Shown piece by piece: positions 1 through 8,181 of a DNA stretch of 32,223 nt. Below the pieces are notes generated by a model, which was not told the DNA's origin, made no database searches, and saw only the letters and a program-made list of their open reading frames with translations. Both the position numbers and the translations under genes were made by a program. Source of the stretch: Burkholderiales bacterium (GTDB taxonomy: Bacteria > Pseudomonadota > Gammaproteobacteria > Burkholderiales > Burkholderiaceae_C). The stretch covers positions 1 through 32,223 of the forward strand of contig JAFLDH010000017.1 in assembly GCA_017302505.1 (NCBI GenBank). Direction: 5' to 3'. Numbering within the stretch: position 1 is the stretch's first letter; every line of letters starts with the position of its first letter.

Positions 1-135
1 CATCAGCGCGTCCAGCGCGGCATAGTCCAGCCGCTCGTCGCCCGCGGCCAGCGCCAGGTGCTGCGGCCGCGCCGCCGCATGCCGGCGGATCAGGTCGGGA
101 ATGGTCTGGAACGCGGTGTCGAAGGCAGTGCTCAT
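1..135 (-). CDS. AMP-forming ligase / acyl-CoA synthetase, N-terminal fragment
   Basis: The first 45 codons of a gene that runs off the left edge. The translation starts MSTAFDTAFQTIPDLIRRHA and continues with ARPQHLALAAGD and LDYAALDALM. This resembles the opening of ANL-superfamily enzymes (acyl-CoA synthetases and AMP-dependent ligases), where an 'IPDLIRxxAxxxPxxxAL' helix precedes a 'LxYxxLxxxx' segment. The catalytic P-loop and adenylation motifs lie outside the window, so substrate and exact subfamily cannot be told. Its ATG overlaps the stop codon of the upstream receptor gene (ATGA), which implies translational coupling in one minus-strand operon. Such ligases often activate an organic acid, which would fit the receptor and hydrolase beside it; that link is inference. 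Confidence 0.65.
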   Translation of the reverse strand, partial: MSTAFDTAFQTIPDLIRRHAAARPQHLALAAGDERLDYAALDALM

Positions 136-1112
136 TTGGCGGCCAGCCCCAGCTTCTCGATGAAGCGCTTTTCCTTCACATAGGTCACGCGCACCCACTG
201 CGCATAGGCCTCGCTGCTCTGGTACCACAGGTCCTGGCTCAGCTGGGCCAGCAGCTCCAGGTGCCTGGGGTCGTCCATCGCCTTCTTGAAGGCATCGTGC
301 AGCGTCTTGATCACCGCCGGCTCCATGCCCTTGGGGCCCACCAGGCCGTAGGGCGAGGTAGAGACCACGCCGTAGCCCAGCTCGGTGGCGGTGGGCACGC
401 TGGGCCAGCGCTTGGTGCGCTTCTCGCCGAAGGTGACCAGCAGGCGCATCTGCCCGCCGTCGACGTACTTGTCCCAGCCGCTGGCATCGCTCTGCGCCAT
501 CACATGGCCGCCCAGCAGCGCTTGCGTCAGGTCGGCGTTGCCCTTGTAGGGCACGTGGTTCAGCGTGACGCCGGCGTTCTGCGCCAGCTCTTCCATGTGC
601 AGGTGCGGGCTGCTGCCCACGCCGGTGGAGCCGTAGTCGATCTTGCCGGGCTGCTTGCGCGCGGCCTCGATGTAATCCTTGAAGCTCTTGTACGGCGAGT
701 CGGTGCGCACCGTCAGGCCGAAGGTGTAGCCGCTGATGCCGATGATGAAGCTGAAGTCGGTCAGCGGGTTCCACTGCGTGCGCTGCATGTGCGGCACGCG
801 CAGCATGCCCATCGGGAACTGGGCGATGGTGTAGCCGTCGGGTTTGGCGTTCAGCGCCATGTTGCCGGGGCCGGTGGTGCCGCCACCGCCGGGCCGGTTC
901 TCGACCACCACGTTCTGTCCGAGCTGCTTGCCGGCCAGCTCGGCCAGCAGGCGGAAATGCCGGTCGGTGGAGCCACCCGCCGGGAAGGGCACGATCAGCG
1001 TGATCGGCCGCGTCGGGAAGGCCGCCTGCGCGGCCCCGTGGCCAGCGGCCGCCAGCAGGCCGGCGCCGGCAGTGGCCTGCAGCAGCCTGCGGCGGGTGGG
1101 GTTCGTGGGCAT
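132..1112 (-). CDS. Bug-family tripartite tricarboxylate transporter substrate-binding protein
   Basis: A 326-residue periplasmic solute receptor of the Bug/TctC family, which is greatly expanded in Burkholderiales and binds small carboxylates or related metabolites. The N-terminus has a twin-arginine-like TRRRLLQ followed by a hydrophobic Ala/Gly/Leu stretch and a likely cleavage after AQA (residue 30). The mature part starts FPTRPITLIVPFPAGGSTD, the family signature, and later shows VVENRPGGGGT, YGSTGVGSSPHL and VPYKGNADL. I chose the ATG at 1112 because AGGAGA lies about 8 bases upstream; an in-frame ATG 14 codons earlier lacks this. No membrane permease genes (TctA/TctB type) are visible nearby, as is common for orphan Bug receptors. 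The ligand is unknown. The stop overlaps the start of the ligase gene downstream. Confidence 0.9.
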   Translation of the reverse strand: MPTNPTRRRLLQATAGAGLLAAAGHGAAQAAFPTRPITLIVPFPAGGSTDRHFRLLAELAGKQLGQNVVVENRPGGGGTTGPGNMALNAKPDGYTIAQFPMGMLRVPHMQRTQWNPLTDFSFIIGISGYTFGLTVRTDSPYKSFKDYIEAARKQPGKIDYGSTGVGSSPHLHMEELAQNAGVTLNHVPYKGNADLTQALLGGHVMAQSDASGWDKYVDGGQMRLLVTFGEKRTKRWPSVPTATELGYGVVSTSPYGLVGPKGMEPAVIKTLHDAFKKAMDDPRHLELLAQLSQDLWYQSSEAYAQWVRVTYVKEKRFIEKLGLAAK

Positions 1113-1170
1113 CCGATGTGTCTCCTGTGCGGCGCAGGCAGCGCCGGGGCGCATTCTGCCGCCCGCGCGG

Positions 1171-2409
1171 CTACAGCTCGTTCTTGTAGAGCTGGCCGTC
1201 CTTCATGATCAGCTTCAGGTGGCGCTGCGGGTCGAGCAGCACGCCGATGTCGCTGAGCGGGTCGCCGTCCACCACCAGCAGGTCGGCGCAGGCGCCTGCG
1301 GCCAGCGTGCCCAGCTTGCCGGCCTGCATCATCAGCGCGGCATTGGTGACGGTGGCCGAGCGCAGGATGGCCGCCGGCGTGTCCAGGTCGCGGCGCATCT
1401 CGAATTCGCGCAGCTGCGCGAGTTGCGCCTCGGGGCCCCACAGGTCGGTGCCCAGGCCGATCGGCACGCCATGCCGGCGCGCCCAGGCATAGACCTGCCG
1501 GCCGCGTGCGATGGTGCGCTGCAGGTTGGCCACGATGCCCGGCGCCAGGCCGTGCTCGGCGGCGCTTTCCACCCGCTGCACCAGCGAGATGAAGGTGGGC
1601 ACCAGGTAGGCGCCGGCCGCGCCGATCATCGCCACCGTCTCCTCGGACACGAAGTTGGCATGCTCGATCGAGCGCACTCCGGCGGCCAGGCAGCGGCGCA
1701 CCCCCTCGTCGGTATAGACATGCGCCATCACGTAGGTGCCGCGGGCCTCGGCTTCCTCGACCGCGGCGCGCAGCTCGGCATCGCTGAACTCGTAGCGCGT
1801 GGCATGACCCTCGGACGGGAAGACCACGCCGCCCGAGGCGAAGAGCTTGATCTGCGCCGCGCCCTTGCGCAGCTCTTCGCGGGCGGCGCGGCGGATCTCG
1901 TCCACGCCGTCGGCAATGACCGACATGATCGAGAAGGGGCCGACATGGCCGCAGGGGTCCAGGTGCTCGTCGGGCGTGCGGAAGTCGGCGCCGCCGCCGG
2001 TCTGCGTGAGCGCCTTGCCCGAATAGAAAAGGCGCGGGCCGATCGCCGTGCCGTCGGCCAGCAGCCGCGCGGTGCCATGGTCGGCGCCGCCGGCCTCGCG
2101 GATGGTGGTGAAGCCGTCCATCAGGCAGTTGCGCAGGTAGCGGACAGAGGCCATCGCGATCTCGCCGGGCGGCACCGCGATGTTCTTCGGCGTCAGCGAC
2201 AGGCCGGTGATGTGCGCATGGGCGTCGATCAGCCCCGGCATCAGCGTGCGGCGGCCGGCGTCGATGACGGCGGTGCCGGGCGCCTGCGGCAGCGGGCCGG
2301 GGCCGACAGCGTGGATCAGGCCGTCCTCGACCAGCAGTTCCAGCCCGTCCTGCAGGCGGTCCTGGCCGTCGAGCACCAGCCGGGCATTGCGGAACAACGT
2401 GCGTGCCAT
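1171..2409 (-). CDS. Metal-dependent amidohydrolase, imidazolonepropionase/prolidase-like
   Basis: A 412-residue member of the amidohydrolase superfamily. The N-terminal beta-sandwich (MARTLFRNARLVLDG) leads to the metal site DAHAH (His64, His66). The other expected ligands are in place: Lys188 in IKLFASGG (probably carboxylated), His230 in MAHVYTDE, His250 in SIEHANF and Asp322 in GLGTDLWG. The C-terminus returns to the sandwich with LGTLAAGACADLLVVDGDPL. This pattern fits the binuclear subgroup that includes Xaa-Pro dipeptidases and imidazolonepropionase-related enzymes; the substrate cannot be read from sequence. The ATG at 2409 follows a purine-rich AGGGGGGA site. It sits 58 bases upstream of the Bug receptor start and probably forms one operon with it, suggesting uptake and hydrolysis of an amide or cyclic compound (inference). 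Confidence 0.88.
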   Translation of the reverse strand: MARTLFRNARLVLDGQDRLQDGLELLVEDGLIHAVGPGPLPQAPGTAVIDAGRRTLMPGLIDAHAHITGLSLTPKNIAVPPGEIAMASVRYLRNCLMDGFTTIREAGGADHGTARLLADGTAIGPRLFYSGKALTQTGGGADFRTPDEHLDPCGHVGPFSIMSVIADGVDEIRRAAREELRKGAAQIKLFASGGVVFPSEGHATRYEFSDAELRAAVEEAEARGTYVMAHVYTDEGVRRCLAAGVRSIEHANFVSEETVAMIGAAGAYLVPTFISLVQRVESAAEHGLAPGIVANLQRTIARGRQVYAWARRHGVPIGLGTDLWGPEAQLAQLREFEMRRDLDTPAAILRSATVTNAALMMQAGKLGTLAAGACADLLVVDGDPLSDIGVLLDPQRHLKLIMKDGQLYKNEL

Positions 2410-2515
2410 GCGTCCCCCCTGGACAGCGATGCCGTGTCGGTGGCATGGTACGCGGCCCCGGCCGACGCGTTCTGGCACCATCGGCCGACGCACGCCACCG
2501 CTGCAGGAGCCCCGC
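2410..2515. promoter_or_regulatory. Divergent intergenic region with a 10-bp direct repeat
   Basis: This 106-base gap separates the minus-strand amidohydrolase operon from the plus-strand peroxiredoxin and must hold both start regions. CGGCCGACGC occurs twice, at 2459-2468 and 2482-2491, 23 bases apart start to start (about two helical turns), which could be a regulator site. I see no convincing -35/-10 pair for either direction. In such G+C-rich DNA the repeat may be chance. Confidence 0.25.
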
Positions 2516-3058
2516 ATGAAACGAGCCTTTGCCTTGCTGTGCCTGCTGCTCGGCCTGCAGGGGCCGGTGCTGGCGGCGCTGGACGTGGGCGACCCGGCGC
2601 CGAACTTCAGCGTGCCGGCGGCGCTGGGCGGCAAGACCTTCCAGTACCAGCTGTCCGATGCGCTGGCCAAGGGGCCGGTGGTGCTGTATTTCTTCCCGGC
2701 AGCCTTCTCCGAAGGCTGCTCGATCGAGGCGCACCAGTTCGCCGAGGCCATCGGCCGTTTCGAGGCGCTGGGCGCGTCGGTGATCGGCGTGTCGGGCGAC
2801 GACATTGGCGTGATCACGCGCTTTTCGGTGCAGGCCTGCCAGGGCAAGTTTCCGGTGGCGGCCGACGAGACCAAGGCGGTGATCAAGGCCTACGACGCAG
2901 CCATGCAGACGCGGCCGGACTTTGCCAACCGCGTGTCCTACGTGATCGCGCCGAACGGCAAGGTGGTCTACAGCTACCTGAGCCTGAACCCGAACCAGCA
3001 CGTGGAGAAGACACTGGCCGCACTGGCCCGCTGGACCAAGGACAACCCGCGGCGGTAG
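2516..3058 (+). CDS. Exported peroxiredoxin (AhpC/TSA family)
   Basis: A 180-residue thiol peroxidase. Residues 1-20 form a signal peptide (MKRAFALLCLLLGLQGPVLA) so the enzyme should act in the periplasm, reducing hydrogen peroxide or organic peroxides. The mature protein has the family start DVGDPAPNFSVPA, then VVLYFFPAAFSEGCSIEA with the peroxidatic cysteine at Cys68; the usual Pro-x(3)-Thr-x(2)-Cys has Ser for Thr. Cys108 in VQACQGKFPVA could be a resolving cysteine. The end matches the family segment VSYVIAPNGKVVYSY. The ATG at 2516 follows GGAG and fits the signal peptide. It is transcribed away from the amidohydrolase operon and its stop is only 16 bases before the probable trp promoter -10 box. 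The in vivo reductant is unknown. Confidence 0.9.
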   Translation: MKRAFALLCLLLGLQGPVLAALDVGDPAPNFSVPAALGGKTFQYQLSDALAKGPVVLYFFPAAFSEGCSIEAHQFAEAIGRFEALGASVIGVSGDDIGVITRFSVQACQGKFPVAADETKAVIKAYDAAMQTRPDFANRVSYVIAPNGKVVYSYLSLNPNQHVEKTLAALARWTKDNPRR

Positions 3059-3074
3059 GCGCCTGCCGGTGCGC

Positions 3075-3080
3075 TAGACT
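3075..3080 (+). promoter_or_regulatory. Candidate trp operon -10 box
   Basis: TAGACT at 3075-3080 matches the TATAAT consensus at T1, A2, A4 and T6. No good -35 hexamer lies 16-18 bases upstream, in the end of the peroxiredoxin gene, so an activator or weak promoter is possible. Standard spacing puts transcription start at 3087-3088, which is the ATG of the leader peptide. It is supported mainly by its position in the short gap ahead of the leader peptide. Confidence 0.4.
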
Positions 3081-3087
3081 TCGGCCC

Positions 3088-3162
3088 ATGTTCACGTCCC
3101 GCAAGCACAGGTCGCTCGACCGGGGAGCCTGGCCCTGGCGTCGCTGGCATTCGCTCGGCTAG
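3088..3162 (+). CDS. trpL: trp operon leader peptide (three Trp codons)
   Basis: A 24-codon frame, ATG to TAG, encoding MFTSRKHRSLDRGAWPWRRW followed by HSLG. Three TGG codons fall at 3130-3132, 3136-3138 and 3145-3147, within six codons. Tryptophan is rare, so a short cluster just upstream of trpE is the hallmark of a ribosome-stalling attenuator peptide: uncharged tRNA-Trp stalls the ribosome and alters RNA folding downstream. No Shine-Dalgarno sequence precedes the ATG (the bases are CTTCGGCCC), and the likely -10 box ends 7 bases before it. The peptide may therefore be translated from a leaderless transcript, as described for the Sinorhizobium trp leader. Seen: the frame, the Trp cluster, no SD. 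Inferred: leaderless start and regulatory role. Confidence 0.82.
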   Translation: MFTSRKHRSLDRGAWPWRRWHSLG

Positions 3163-3256
3163 CTTGCTGCCGGCCCTGGGCCGGTGTTGGACCCCCTTGC
3201 AGATTGGATGTGCCGTGACCGGGCCCCGCCCGGCTGCCCCGCGGTCTGCAGACTTC
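3129..3256 (+). promoter_or_regulatory. trp attenuator: competing RNA pairings ahead of trpE
   Basis: Several pairings exclude one another. Segment 1, CTGGCCC (3129-3135, over the first Trp codon), can pair with segment 2, GGGCCGG (3178-3184). Segment 2 can instead close a local hairpin with CCGGCC (3170-3175), or pair with segment 3, CCGGGCCC (3219-3226), with one bulge. Segment 3 otherwise forms a 6-bp hairpin with segment 4, GCCCGG (3228-3233). An outer stem joins 3198-3206 to 3242-3250, just before the trpE ribosome site (GAGG, 3257-3260). A stalled ribosome would cover segment 1 and shift the balance. No T-run follows the 3:4 hairpin, so intrinsic termination is doubtful; Rho-dependent termination or blocked trpE translation are alternatives. 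Confidence 0.55.
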
Positions 3257-3267
3257 GAGGAATCGAC

Positions 3268-4752
3268 GTGATCACCGAACTGGAATTCAAGAGCCTGAGT
3301 GCGCAGGGCTACAACCGCATCCCGCTCATCGCGGAAGCCTTCGCCGACCTGGAAACCCCGCTGTCGCTGTACCTGAAGCTGGCTTACGCCAGCGGCGGCG
3401 GCAAGCACAGCTTCCTGCTGGAAAGCGTGGTCGGCGGCGAGCGCTTCGGCCGCTACTCCTTCATCGGACTGCCGGCGCGCACGCTGCTGCGCGCCACCGG
3501 CCCGCGCACAGAGGTCGTCACCGACGGCGAGGCGGTGGAGGTGCACGAGGGCAACCCGCTGGACTTCATCGCCGAGTATCAGAAGCGCTTCAAGGTGGCG
3601 CTGCGCCCGGGGCTGCCGCGCTTCTGCGGCGGGCTGGCCGGCTACTTCGGCTACGACGCGGTGCGCTTCATCGAGCCGAAGCTGGCGGCGGTGCGCAAGA
3701 CCGGCGGCATCGGTACGCCGGACATCCTGCTGCTGCAGTGCGAGGAACTGGCCGTCATCGACAACCTGTCGGGCCGGCTGTACCTGATCGTCTATGCCAA
3801 TCCGGCCGAGCCCGAGGCGTTCTCCAAGGCCAAGCGCCGCTTGGCGGCGCTGAGCGACAAGCTGCAGTACAGCGTCACCGCGCCGGCAGTGAAGCGCGGC
3901 GCCAGCCATTCGGTGGAGCGCGAGTTTGCCAAGGCCGACTACCTGGCGGCGGTGCTGAAGGCCAAGGAATACATCGCCGCAGGCGACATGATGCAGGTGC
4001 AGGTGGGTCAGCGTCTGCGCAAGCGCTACACCGAAAGCCCGCTGAGCCTGTACCGCGCGCTGCGTTCGTTGAACCCTTCGCCCTACATGTACTTCTACGA
4101 CATGGGCGACTTCCAGATCGTCGGTGCGTCGCCCGAGATCCTGGTGCGGCAGGAGCACACGCCCGAGGGCGAGAAGGTGACCATCCGCCCGCTGGCCGGC
4201 ACGCGGCCGCGCGGCGCCACGCCGGAGCAGGACAAGGCGCTGGAGGAAGAACTGCGCGGCGACCCGAAGGAGCGCGCCGAGCACGTGATGCTGATCGACC
4301 TGGCGCGCAACGACATCGGCCGCATCGCGCGCACCGGCAGCGTCAAGGTCACCGAGGCCTTCGCCATCGAGCGCTATTCGCACGTGATGCACATCGTCAG
4401 CAACGTCGAGGGGCTGTTGCTCGACGGCATGAGCAGCCTGGACGTGCTGCGCGCCACCTTCCCGGCCGGCACGCTGACCGGCGCGCCCAAGGTGCGGGCG
4501 ATGGAGATCATCGACGAGCTGGAGCCGGTGCAGCGCGGCATCTACGGCGGTGCCTGCGGCTATCTGAGCTTCGCCGGTGACATGGACGTGGCCATCGCCA
4601 TCCGCACCGGCATCGTCAAGGACGGCACGCTGTACGTGCAGGCCGCGGCCGGCGTGGTGGCCGATTCGGTGCCCGAGCTGGAGTGGAAGGAAACGGAAGC
4701 GAAGGCGCGCGCGCTGATGCGTGCGGCCGAACTCGTCGAGGAGGGCTTCTGA
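3268..4752 (+). CDS. trpE: Anthranilate synthase component I
   Basis: A 494-residue enzyme that turns chorismate into anthranilate with ammonia supplied by TrpG, the first step of tryptophan synthesis. The N-terminal LLES motif (residues 50-53) belongs to the tryptophan feedback site. The C-terminal chorismate-binding domain shows [45 protein letters not shown] and [11 protein letters not shown] chose GTG at 3268 ([10 protein letters not shown]) because GAGG lies 7 bases upstream and close relatives begin at this point; an in-frame ATG at 3184 lies inside the attenuator stems. trpG starts one base after the stop. Expression is probably controlled by the leader peptide upstream as well as by feedback inhibition. 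Confidence 0.96.
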   Translation: MITELEFKSLSAQGYNRIPLIAEAFADLETPLSLYLKLAYASGGGKHSFLLESVVGGERFGRYSFIGLPARTLLRATGPRTEVVTDGEAVEVHEGNPLDFIAEYQKRFKVALRPGLPRFCGGLAGYFGYDAVRFIEPKLAAVRKTGGIGTPDILLLQCEELAVIDNLSGRLYLIVYANPAEPEAFSKAKRRLAALSDKLQYSVTAPAVKRGASHSVEREFAKADYLAAVLKAKEYIAAGDMMQVQVGQRLRKRYTESPLSLYRALRSLNPSPYMYFYDMGDFQIVGASPEILVRQEHTPEGEKVTIRPLAGTRPRGATPEQDKALEEELRGDPKERAEHVMLIDLARNDIGRIARTGSVKVTEAFAIERYSHVMHIVSNVEGLLLDGMSSLDVLRATFPAGTLTGAPKVRAMEIIDELEPVQRGIYGGACGYLSFAGDMDVAIAIRTGIVKDGTLYVQAAAGVVADSVPELEWKETEAKARALMRAAELVEEGF

Positions 4753-4753
4753 C

Positions 4754-5341
4754 ATGTTGCTCATGATCGACAACTACGACAGCTTCACCTACAACCTGGT
4801 GCAGTACTTCGGCGAGCTGGGCGAGGAGGTGCGTGTCTTCCGCAACGACCAGATCACGCTGGAAGGCATCGCCGGCCTGAAGCCTGATTCGCTGGTGCTG
4901 TCGCCGGGGCCTTGCTCGCCGGCCGAGGCCGGCATCTGCATCGACGCGATCCGCCACTTCCAGGGCAAGCTGCCGATCCTGGGCGTGTGCCTGGGCCACC
5001 AGTCCATCGGCGCGGCGCTGGGCGGCAAGATCGTGCGCGCCAAGGTCCAGATGCACGGCAAGACCAGCGTCATCAGCACCGACGAGCGCGGCGTCTATGC
5101 CGGGCTGCCGCGGCGGTTCACGGTGAACCGCTACCACTCGCTGGTGATCGAGCGGTCCAGCCTGCCGGCGGCGCTGGAGGTCAGCGCCACCGCCGACGAC
5201 GACGGCGAGATCATGGGCGTGCGCCACCGCGCGCTGGCCGGCACGCGCACGCCGCTGGAAGGTGTGCAGTTCCATCCGGAGTCGATCATCAGCGAGCATG
5301 GGCATGCGCTGCTGAAGAACTTCCTGGAGGCGGCCCGATGA
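4754..5341 (+). CDS. trpG: Anthranilate synthase component II, glutamine amidotransferase
   Basis: A 195-residue class I glutamine amidotransferase that releases ammonia from glutamine for TrpE. It starts [19 protein letters not shown], the family opening. The oxyanion region is [11 protein letters not shown], the nucleophile is Cys79 in [11 protein letters not shown], and the other triad residues are His174 and Glu176 in VQFHPES. In some bacteria the same subunit also serves 4-amino-4-deoxychorismate synthase; no pabB is seen here. The ATG at 4754 follows GAGGAGGG in the end of trpE; the ATG at 4763 is a less likely start. Its stop overlaps the start of the threonine aldolase gene (ATGA), so these genes are translationally coupled. 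Confidence 0.96.
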   Translation: MLLMIDNYDSFTYNLVQYFGELGEEVRVFRNDQITLEGIAGLKPDSLVLSPGPCSPAEAGICIDAIRHFQGKLPILGVCLGHQSIGAALGGKIVRAKVQMHGKTSVISTDERGVYAGLPRRFTVNRYHSLVIERSSLPAALEVSATADDDGEIMGVRHRALAGTRTPLEGVQFHPESIISEHGHALLKNFLEAAR

Positions 5342-6360
5342 TCGTCGACCTGCGCAGCGACACCGTCACGCGGCCCACGCCCGCGATGCGCGAGGCGATG
5401 CAGCGCGCGCCGCTCGGCGACGACGTCTTCGGCGACGACCCCTCGGTCAACGCCCTGCAGGAACAGATCGCGGACATGCTGGGCAAGGAGGCGGCGCTGT
5501 TCATGCCCAGCGGCACGCAGAGCAACCTGGCCGGCATCATGAGCCACTGCGGCCGCGGCGACGAGTACATCGTGGGTCAAGGCGCGCATTGCTATCGCTA
5601 CGAGGCCGGCGGCGCGGCGGTGCTGGGCAGCGTGCAGCCGCAGCCGCTGCCGAACCAGCCCGACGGCAGCCTGGCGCTGGCCGACATCGAAGCCGCCATC
5701 AAGCCCGACGACGAGCATTTCGCACGGAGCCGGCTGCTGGCGCTGGAAAACACGCTGGGCGGCAAGGTGCTGCCGCTGGGCTACCTGGCCGAGGCGACAT
5801 CGCTGGCGCGTGAGCGCAGCCTGGGCACCCACCTGGACGGCGCGCGGCTCTTCAACGCGGCAGTGGCGATGGGCGGCGATCCGCGCGCGAATGCGCGGGC
5901 CATCGCGGGCCATTTCGACAGCGTTTCGGTGTGCTTCAGCAAAGGTCTGGGCGCACCGGTGGGTTCGGCGCTGGTGGGCTCGAAGGCGCTGGTGCAGCGC
6001 GCGCACCGCTGGCGCAAGATGCTGGGCGGGGGCCTGCGCCAGGCCGGCGTGCTGGCGGCGGCAGCACAGCACGCGCTGGCGCACCACATCGATCGCTTGG
6101 CCGAAGACCACGCGTTGGCGCTGCACCTGGCCCAGGGACTGCAAGGTATCAAGGGCCTCGAGCTGCAGATGCCGCAGACGAACATCCTGTTCGTGCAGGT
6201 GCAGGGCGGCCGGGGCCAGGCCTTGCTGGCCCACCTGAAAGAGCTGGGCGTGCTGGCCACGGGCCTGAGTGGCCTGCGCTTCGTGACCCACCTGGATGTG
6301 GACCGTGCCGGCATCGACCGGGCGATTGCCGCCGTGCGCGGCTTCTTCGGGGAGCATTGA
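5338..6360 (+). CDS. ltaE: Low-specificity L-threonine aldolase
   Basis: A 340-residue fold-type I PLP enzyme that cleaves L-threonine or L-allo-threonine to glycine and acetaldehyde. It starts [20 protein letters not shown], the family signature. Further marks are [30 protein letters not shown] (Asp167 contacts the PLP pyridine) and [12 protein letters not shown] with Lys202 as the Schiff-base lysine. The ATG overlaps the trpG stop (ATGA), with GGAGG 7 bases upstream, and trpD begins one base after its stop, so it is embedded in the trp operon. It has no step in tryptophan synthesis; the placement may tie glycine/threonine or serine-glycine metabolism to tryptophan demand, or be a historical insertion. 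Stereospecificity (L against L-allo) cannot be told from sequence. Confidence 0.92.
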   Translation: MIVDLRSDTVTRPTPAMREAMQRAPLGDDVFGDDPSVNALQEQIADMLGKEAALFMPSGTQSNLAGIMSHCGRGDEYIVGQGAHCYRYEAGGAAVLGSVQPQPLPNQPDGSLALADIEAAIKPDDEHFARSRLLALENTLGGKVLPLGYLAEATSLARERSLGTHLDGARLFNAAVAMGGDPRANARAIAGHFDSVSVCFSKGLGAPVGSALVGSKALVQRAHRWRKMLGGGLRQAGVLAAAAQHALAHHIDRLAEDHALALHLAQGLQGIKGLELQMPQTNILFVQVQGGRGQALLAHLKELGVLATGLSGLRFVTHLDVDRAGIDRAIAAVRGFFGEH

Positions 6361-6361
6361 T

Positions 6362-7396
6362 ATGCCGATCACCAACACCGAAGCGCTGACGCGCTGCATC
6401 GACCACCGCGAGATCTTCCACGACGAGATGCTGTCGCTGGTGCGGCGCATCATGAGTGGCGAGATGTCGCCGGTGATGATGGCCGCGCTGCTGATGGGCC
6501 TGCGCGTCAAGAAGGAGACCATCGGCGAGATCACGGCCGCCGCGCAGGTGATGCGCGAGTTCGCCACCAAGGTCGAGGTGGCCGACCGCAGCCACCTGGT
6601 GGACATCGTCGGCACCGGCGGCGACAGCTCGCACAGCTTCAACATCAGCACCTGCAGCATGTTCGTGGCCGCGGCGGCCGGCGCGCGCGTCAGCAAGCAT
6701 GGCAACCGCGGCGTCAGCAGCAAGTCCGGCAGCGCCGACGTGCTGGAGGCGCTGGGTGTGCCGATGACGCTGATGCCGCAGGCCATCAGCCGCTGCATCG
6801 CCGACACCGGCATCGGCTTCATGTTCGCGCCCAACCACCATCCGGCGATGAAGAACGTGGCGCCGGTGCGCCGCGAGCTGGGTGTGCGCACGATCTTCAA
6901 CATCCTGGGGCCGCTGACCAACCCGGCCGATGCGCCGAACATCCTGATGGGCGTGTTCCATCCCGACCTGGTGGGCATCCAGGTGCGCGCGCTGCAGCGC
7001 CTGGGCGCCGAGCATGCGGTGGTGGTCTACGGCCGCGACGGCATGGACGAGGTGTCGCTCGGCGCCGCCACGATGGTCGGCGAATACAAGGACGGCGGCA
7101 TCCACGAGTACGAGATCCACCCCGAGGACTTCGGCCTGACCATGGCCAGCAACCGCGCGCTGAAGGTCGATTCGGCCGAGGCCTCCAAGGCGCTGCTGCG
7201 CTCGGTTCTGGACGACGAGCCCGGCCCGGCGCGCGACATCGTGCTGCTTAACGCCGGCGTGGCGCTGTACGCGGCCAATGTGTCGGCCACCATGGCCGAG
7301 GGCGTGGCGCTGGCGCGCGAGACCATCGCCTCGGGCAAGGCGCTGGCCAAGATGCACCAGTTCGTCGCGCGCACGAAGGAGCTGGCCTCGACATGA
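6362..7396 (+). CDS. trpD: Anthranilate phosphoribosyltransferase
   Basis: A 344-residue enzyme that transfers phosphoribose from PRPP to anthranilate, the second step of the pathway. Key motifs are [14 protein letters not shown] (PRPP pyrophosphate loop, from residue 84), [21 protein letters not shown] (from residue 112; anthranilate and ribose contacts), [14 protein letters not shown] and GRDGMDEVS. The length is normal for a stand-alone TrpD, with no fusion to TrpG. The ATG at 6362 lies one base after the ltaE stop and has GGGGAG about 8 bases upstream. Its stop overlaps the trpC ATG (ATGA), so the two are coupled. Confidence 0.96.
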   Translation: MPITNTEALTRCIDHREIFHDEMLSLVRRIMSGEMSPVMMAALLMGLRVKKETIGEITAAAQVMREFATKVEVADRSHLVDIVGTGGDSSHSFNISTCSMFVAAAAGARVSKHGNRGVSSKSGSADVLEALGVPMTLMPQAISRCIADTGIGFMFAPNHHPAMKNVAPVRRELGVRTIFNILGPLTNPADAPNILMGVFHPDLVGIQVRALQRLGAEHAVVVYGRDGMDEVSLGAATMVGEYKDGGIHEYEIHPEDFGLTMASNRALKVDSAEASKALLRSVLDDEPGPARDIVLLNAGVALYAANVSATMAEGVALARETIASGKALAKMHQFVARTKELAST

Positions 7397-8181
7397 GCGA
7401 CATCCTGCAGCGCATCGTCGCGGTCAAGCGCGAGGAGATTGCCGCAGCCAGGCGGCAGTGCGACGCCGCTGCAATGCGCGACGCGGCACTGGCCGAGCCG
7501 CCGCCCCGCGATTTCGTCGGCGCACTGCGGGCCAAGCTGGCGTCGGGCCGGTCGGCGGTGATTGCCGAGATCAAGAAGGCCAGCCCCAGCAAGGGCATCA
7601 TCCGCGAGCACTTCGTGCCGGCGGACATCGCGGCCAGCTATGCCCGCCATGGCGCTGCCTGCCTGAGCGTGTTGACCGACCGTGGCTTCTTCCAGGGCGA
7701 TGCGGCCTACCTGCAGCAAGCGCGCGCAGCCTGCGATCTGCCGGTGCTGCGCAAGGACTTCATGGTCGATGCCTACCAGGTGGATGAAGCCCGGGCCTGG
7801 GGTGCGGACTGCATCCTGCTGATCGCCGCCTGCCTGGACGACGCGCAGATGGCCGACCTGGAAGCCCAGGCGCTGGCCCTGGGCATGGCGGTGCTGGTGG
7901 AAGTGCACGACGGCGCCGAACTGCAGCGCGCGCTGCGCCTGAAGACGCCGCTGCTGGGCATCAACAACCGCAACCTGAAGACCTTCGAAGTCACGCTCGA
8001 CACCACGCTGGGGCTGCTGCCGCAGGTGCCCGCCGACCGGCTGCTGGTCACCGAAAGCGGCATCCTGGGTCGTGCCGATGTCCAACGCATGCGGGCTGCC
8101 GGCGTGCACGGCTTTCTGGTGGGCGAGGCCTTCATGCGGGCCGAGGACCCAGGCGCCGCACTGGCTGACCTGTTCCGGTGA
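7393..8181 (+). CDS. trpC: Indole-3-glycerol phosphate synthase
   Basis: A 262-residue single-domain TIM barrel that decarboxylates and closes CdRP to indole-3-glycerol phosphate. It is monofunctional: no TrpF domain follows. Catalytic and binding residues are visible as Glu59 and Lys61 in [11 protein letters not shown], Lys121 in LRKDF, Glu170 in LVEVHD, the [10 protein letters not shown] phosphate region, and Glu221-Ser222 in TESGI. The ATG overlaps the trpD stop, and its own TGA overlaps the GTG start of the glycosylase gene. trpF, trpB and trpA are not in the window; in many betaproteobacteria they sit at a separate locus. Confidence 0.96.
   Translation: MSDILQRIVAVKREEIAAARRQCDAAAMRDAALAEPPPRDFVGALRAKLASGRSAVIAEIKKASPSKGIIREHFVPADIAASYARHGAACLSVLTDRGFFQGDAAYLQQARAACDLPVLRKDFMVDAYQVDEARAWGADCILLIAACLDDAQMADLEAQALALGMAVLVEVHDGAELQRALRLKTPLLGINNRNLKTFEVTLDTTLGLLPQVPADRLLVTESGILGRADVQRMRAAGVHGFLVGEAFMRAEDPGAALADLFR

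Noticed and set aside
995-3001. A long minus-strand frame across the amidohydrolase and peroxiredoxin genes.
   Set aside because: Arg/Pro-rich translation with no domain; the true genes on both strands have complete catalytic motifs.
3219-3233. The 6-bp G+C hairpin before trpE as a classical intrinsic terminator.
   Set aside because: No T-run follows it. I kept it only as a segment of a possible attenuator of another type.
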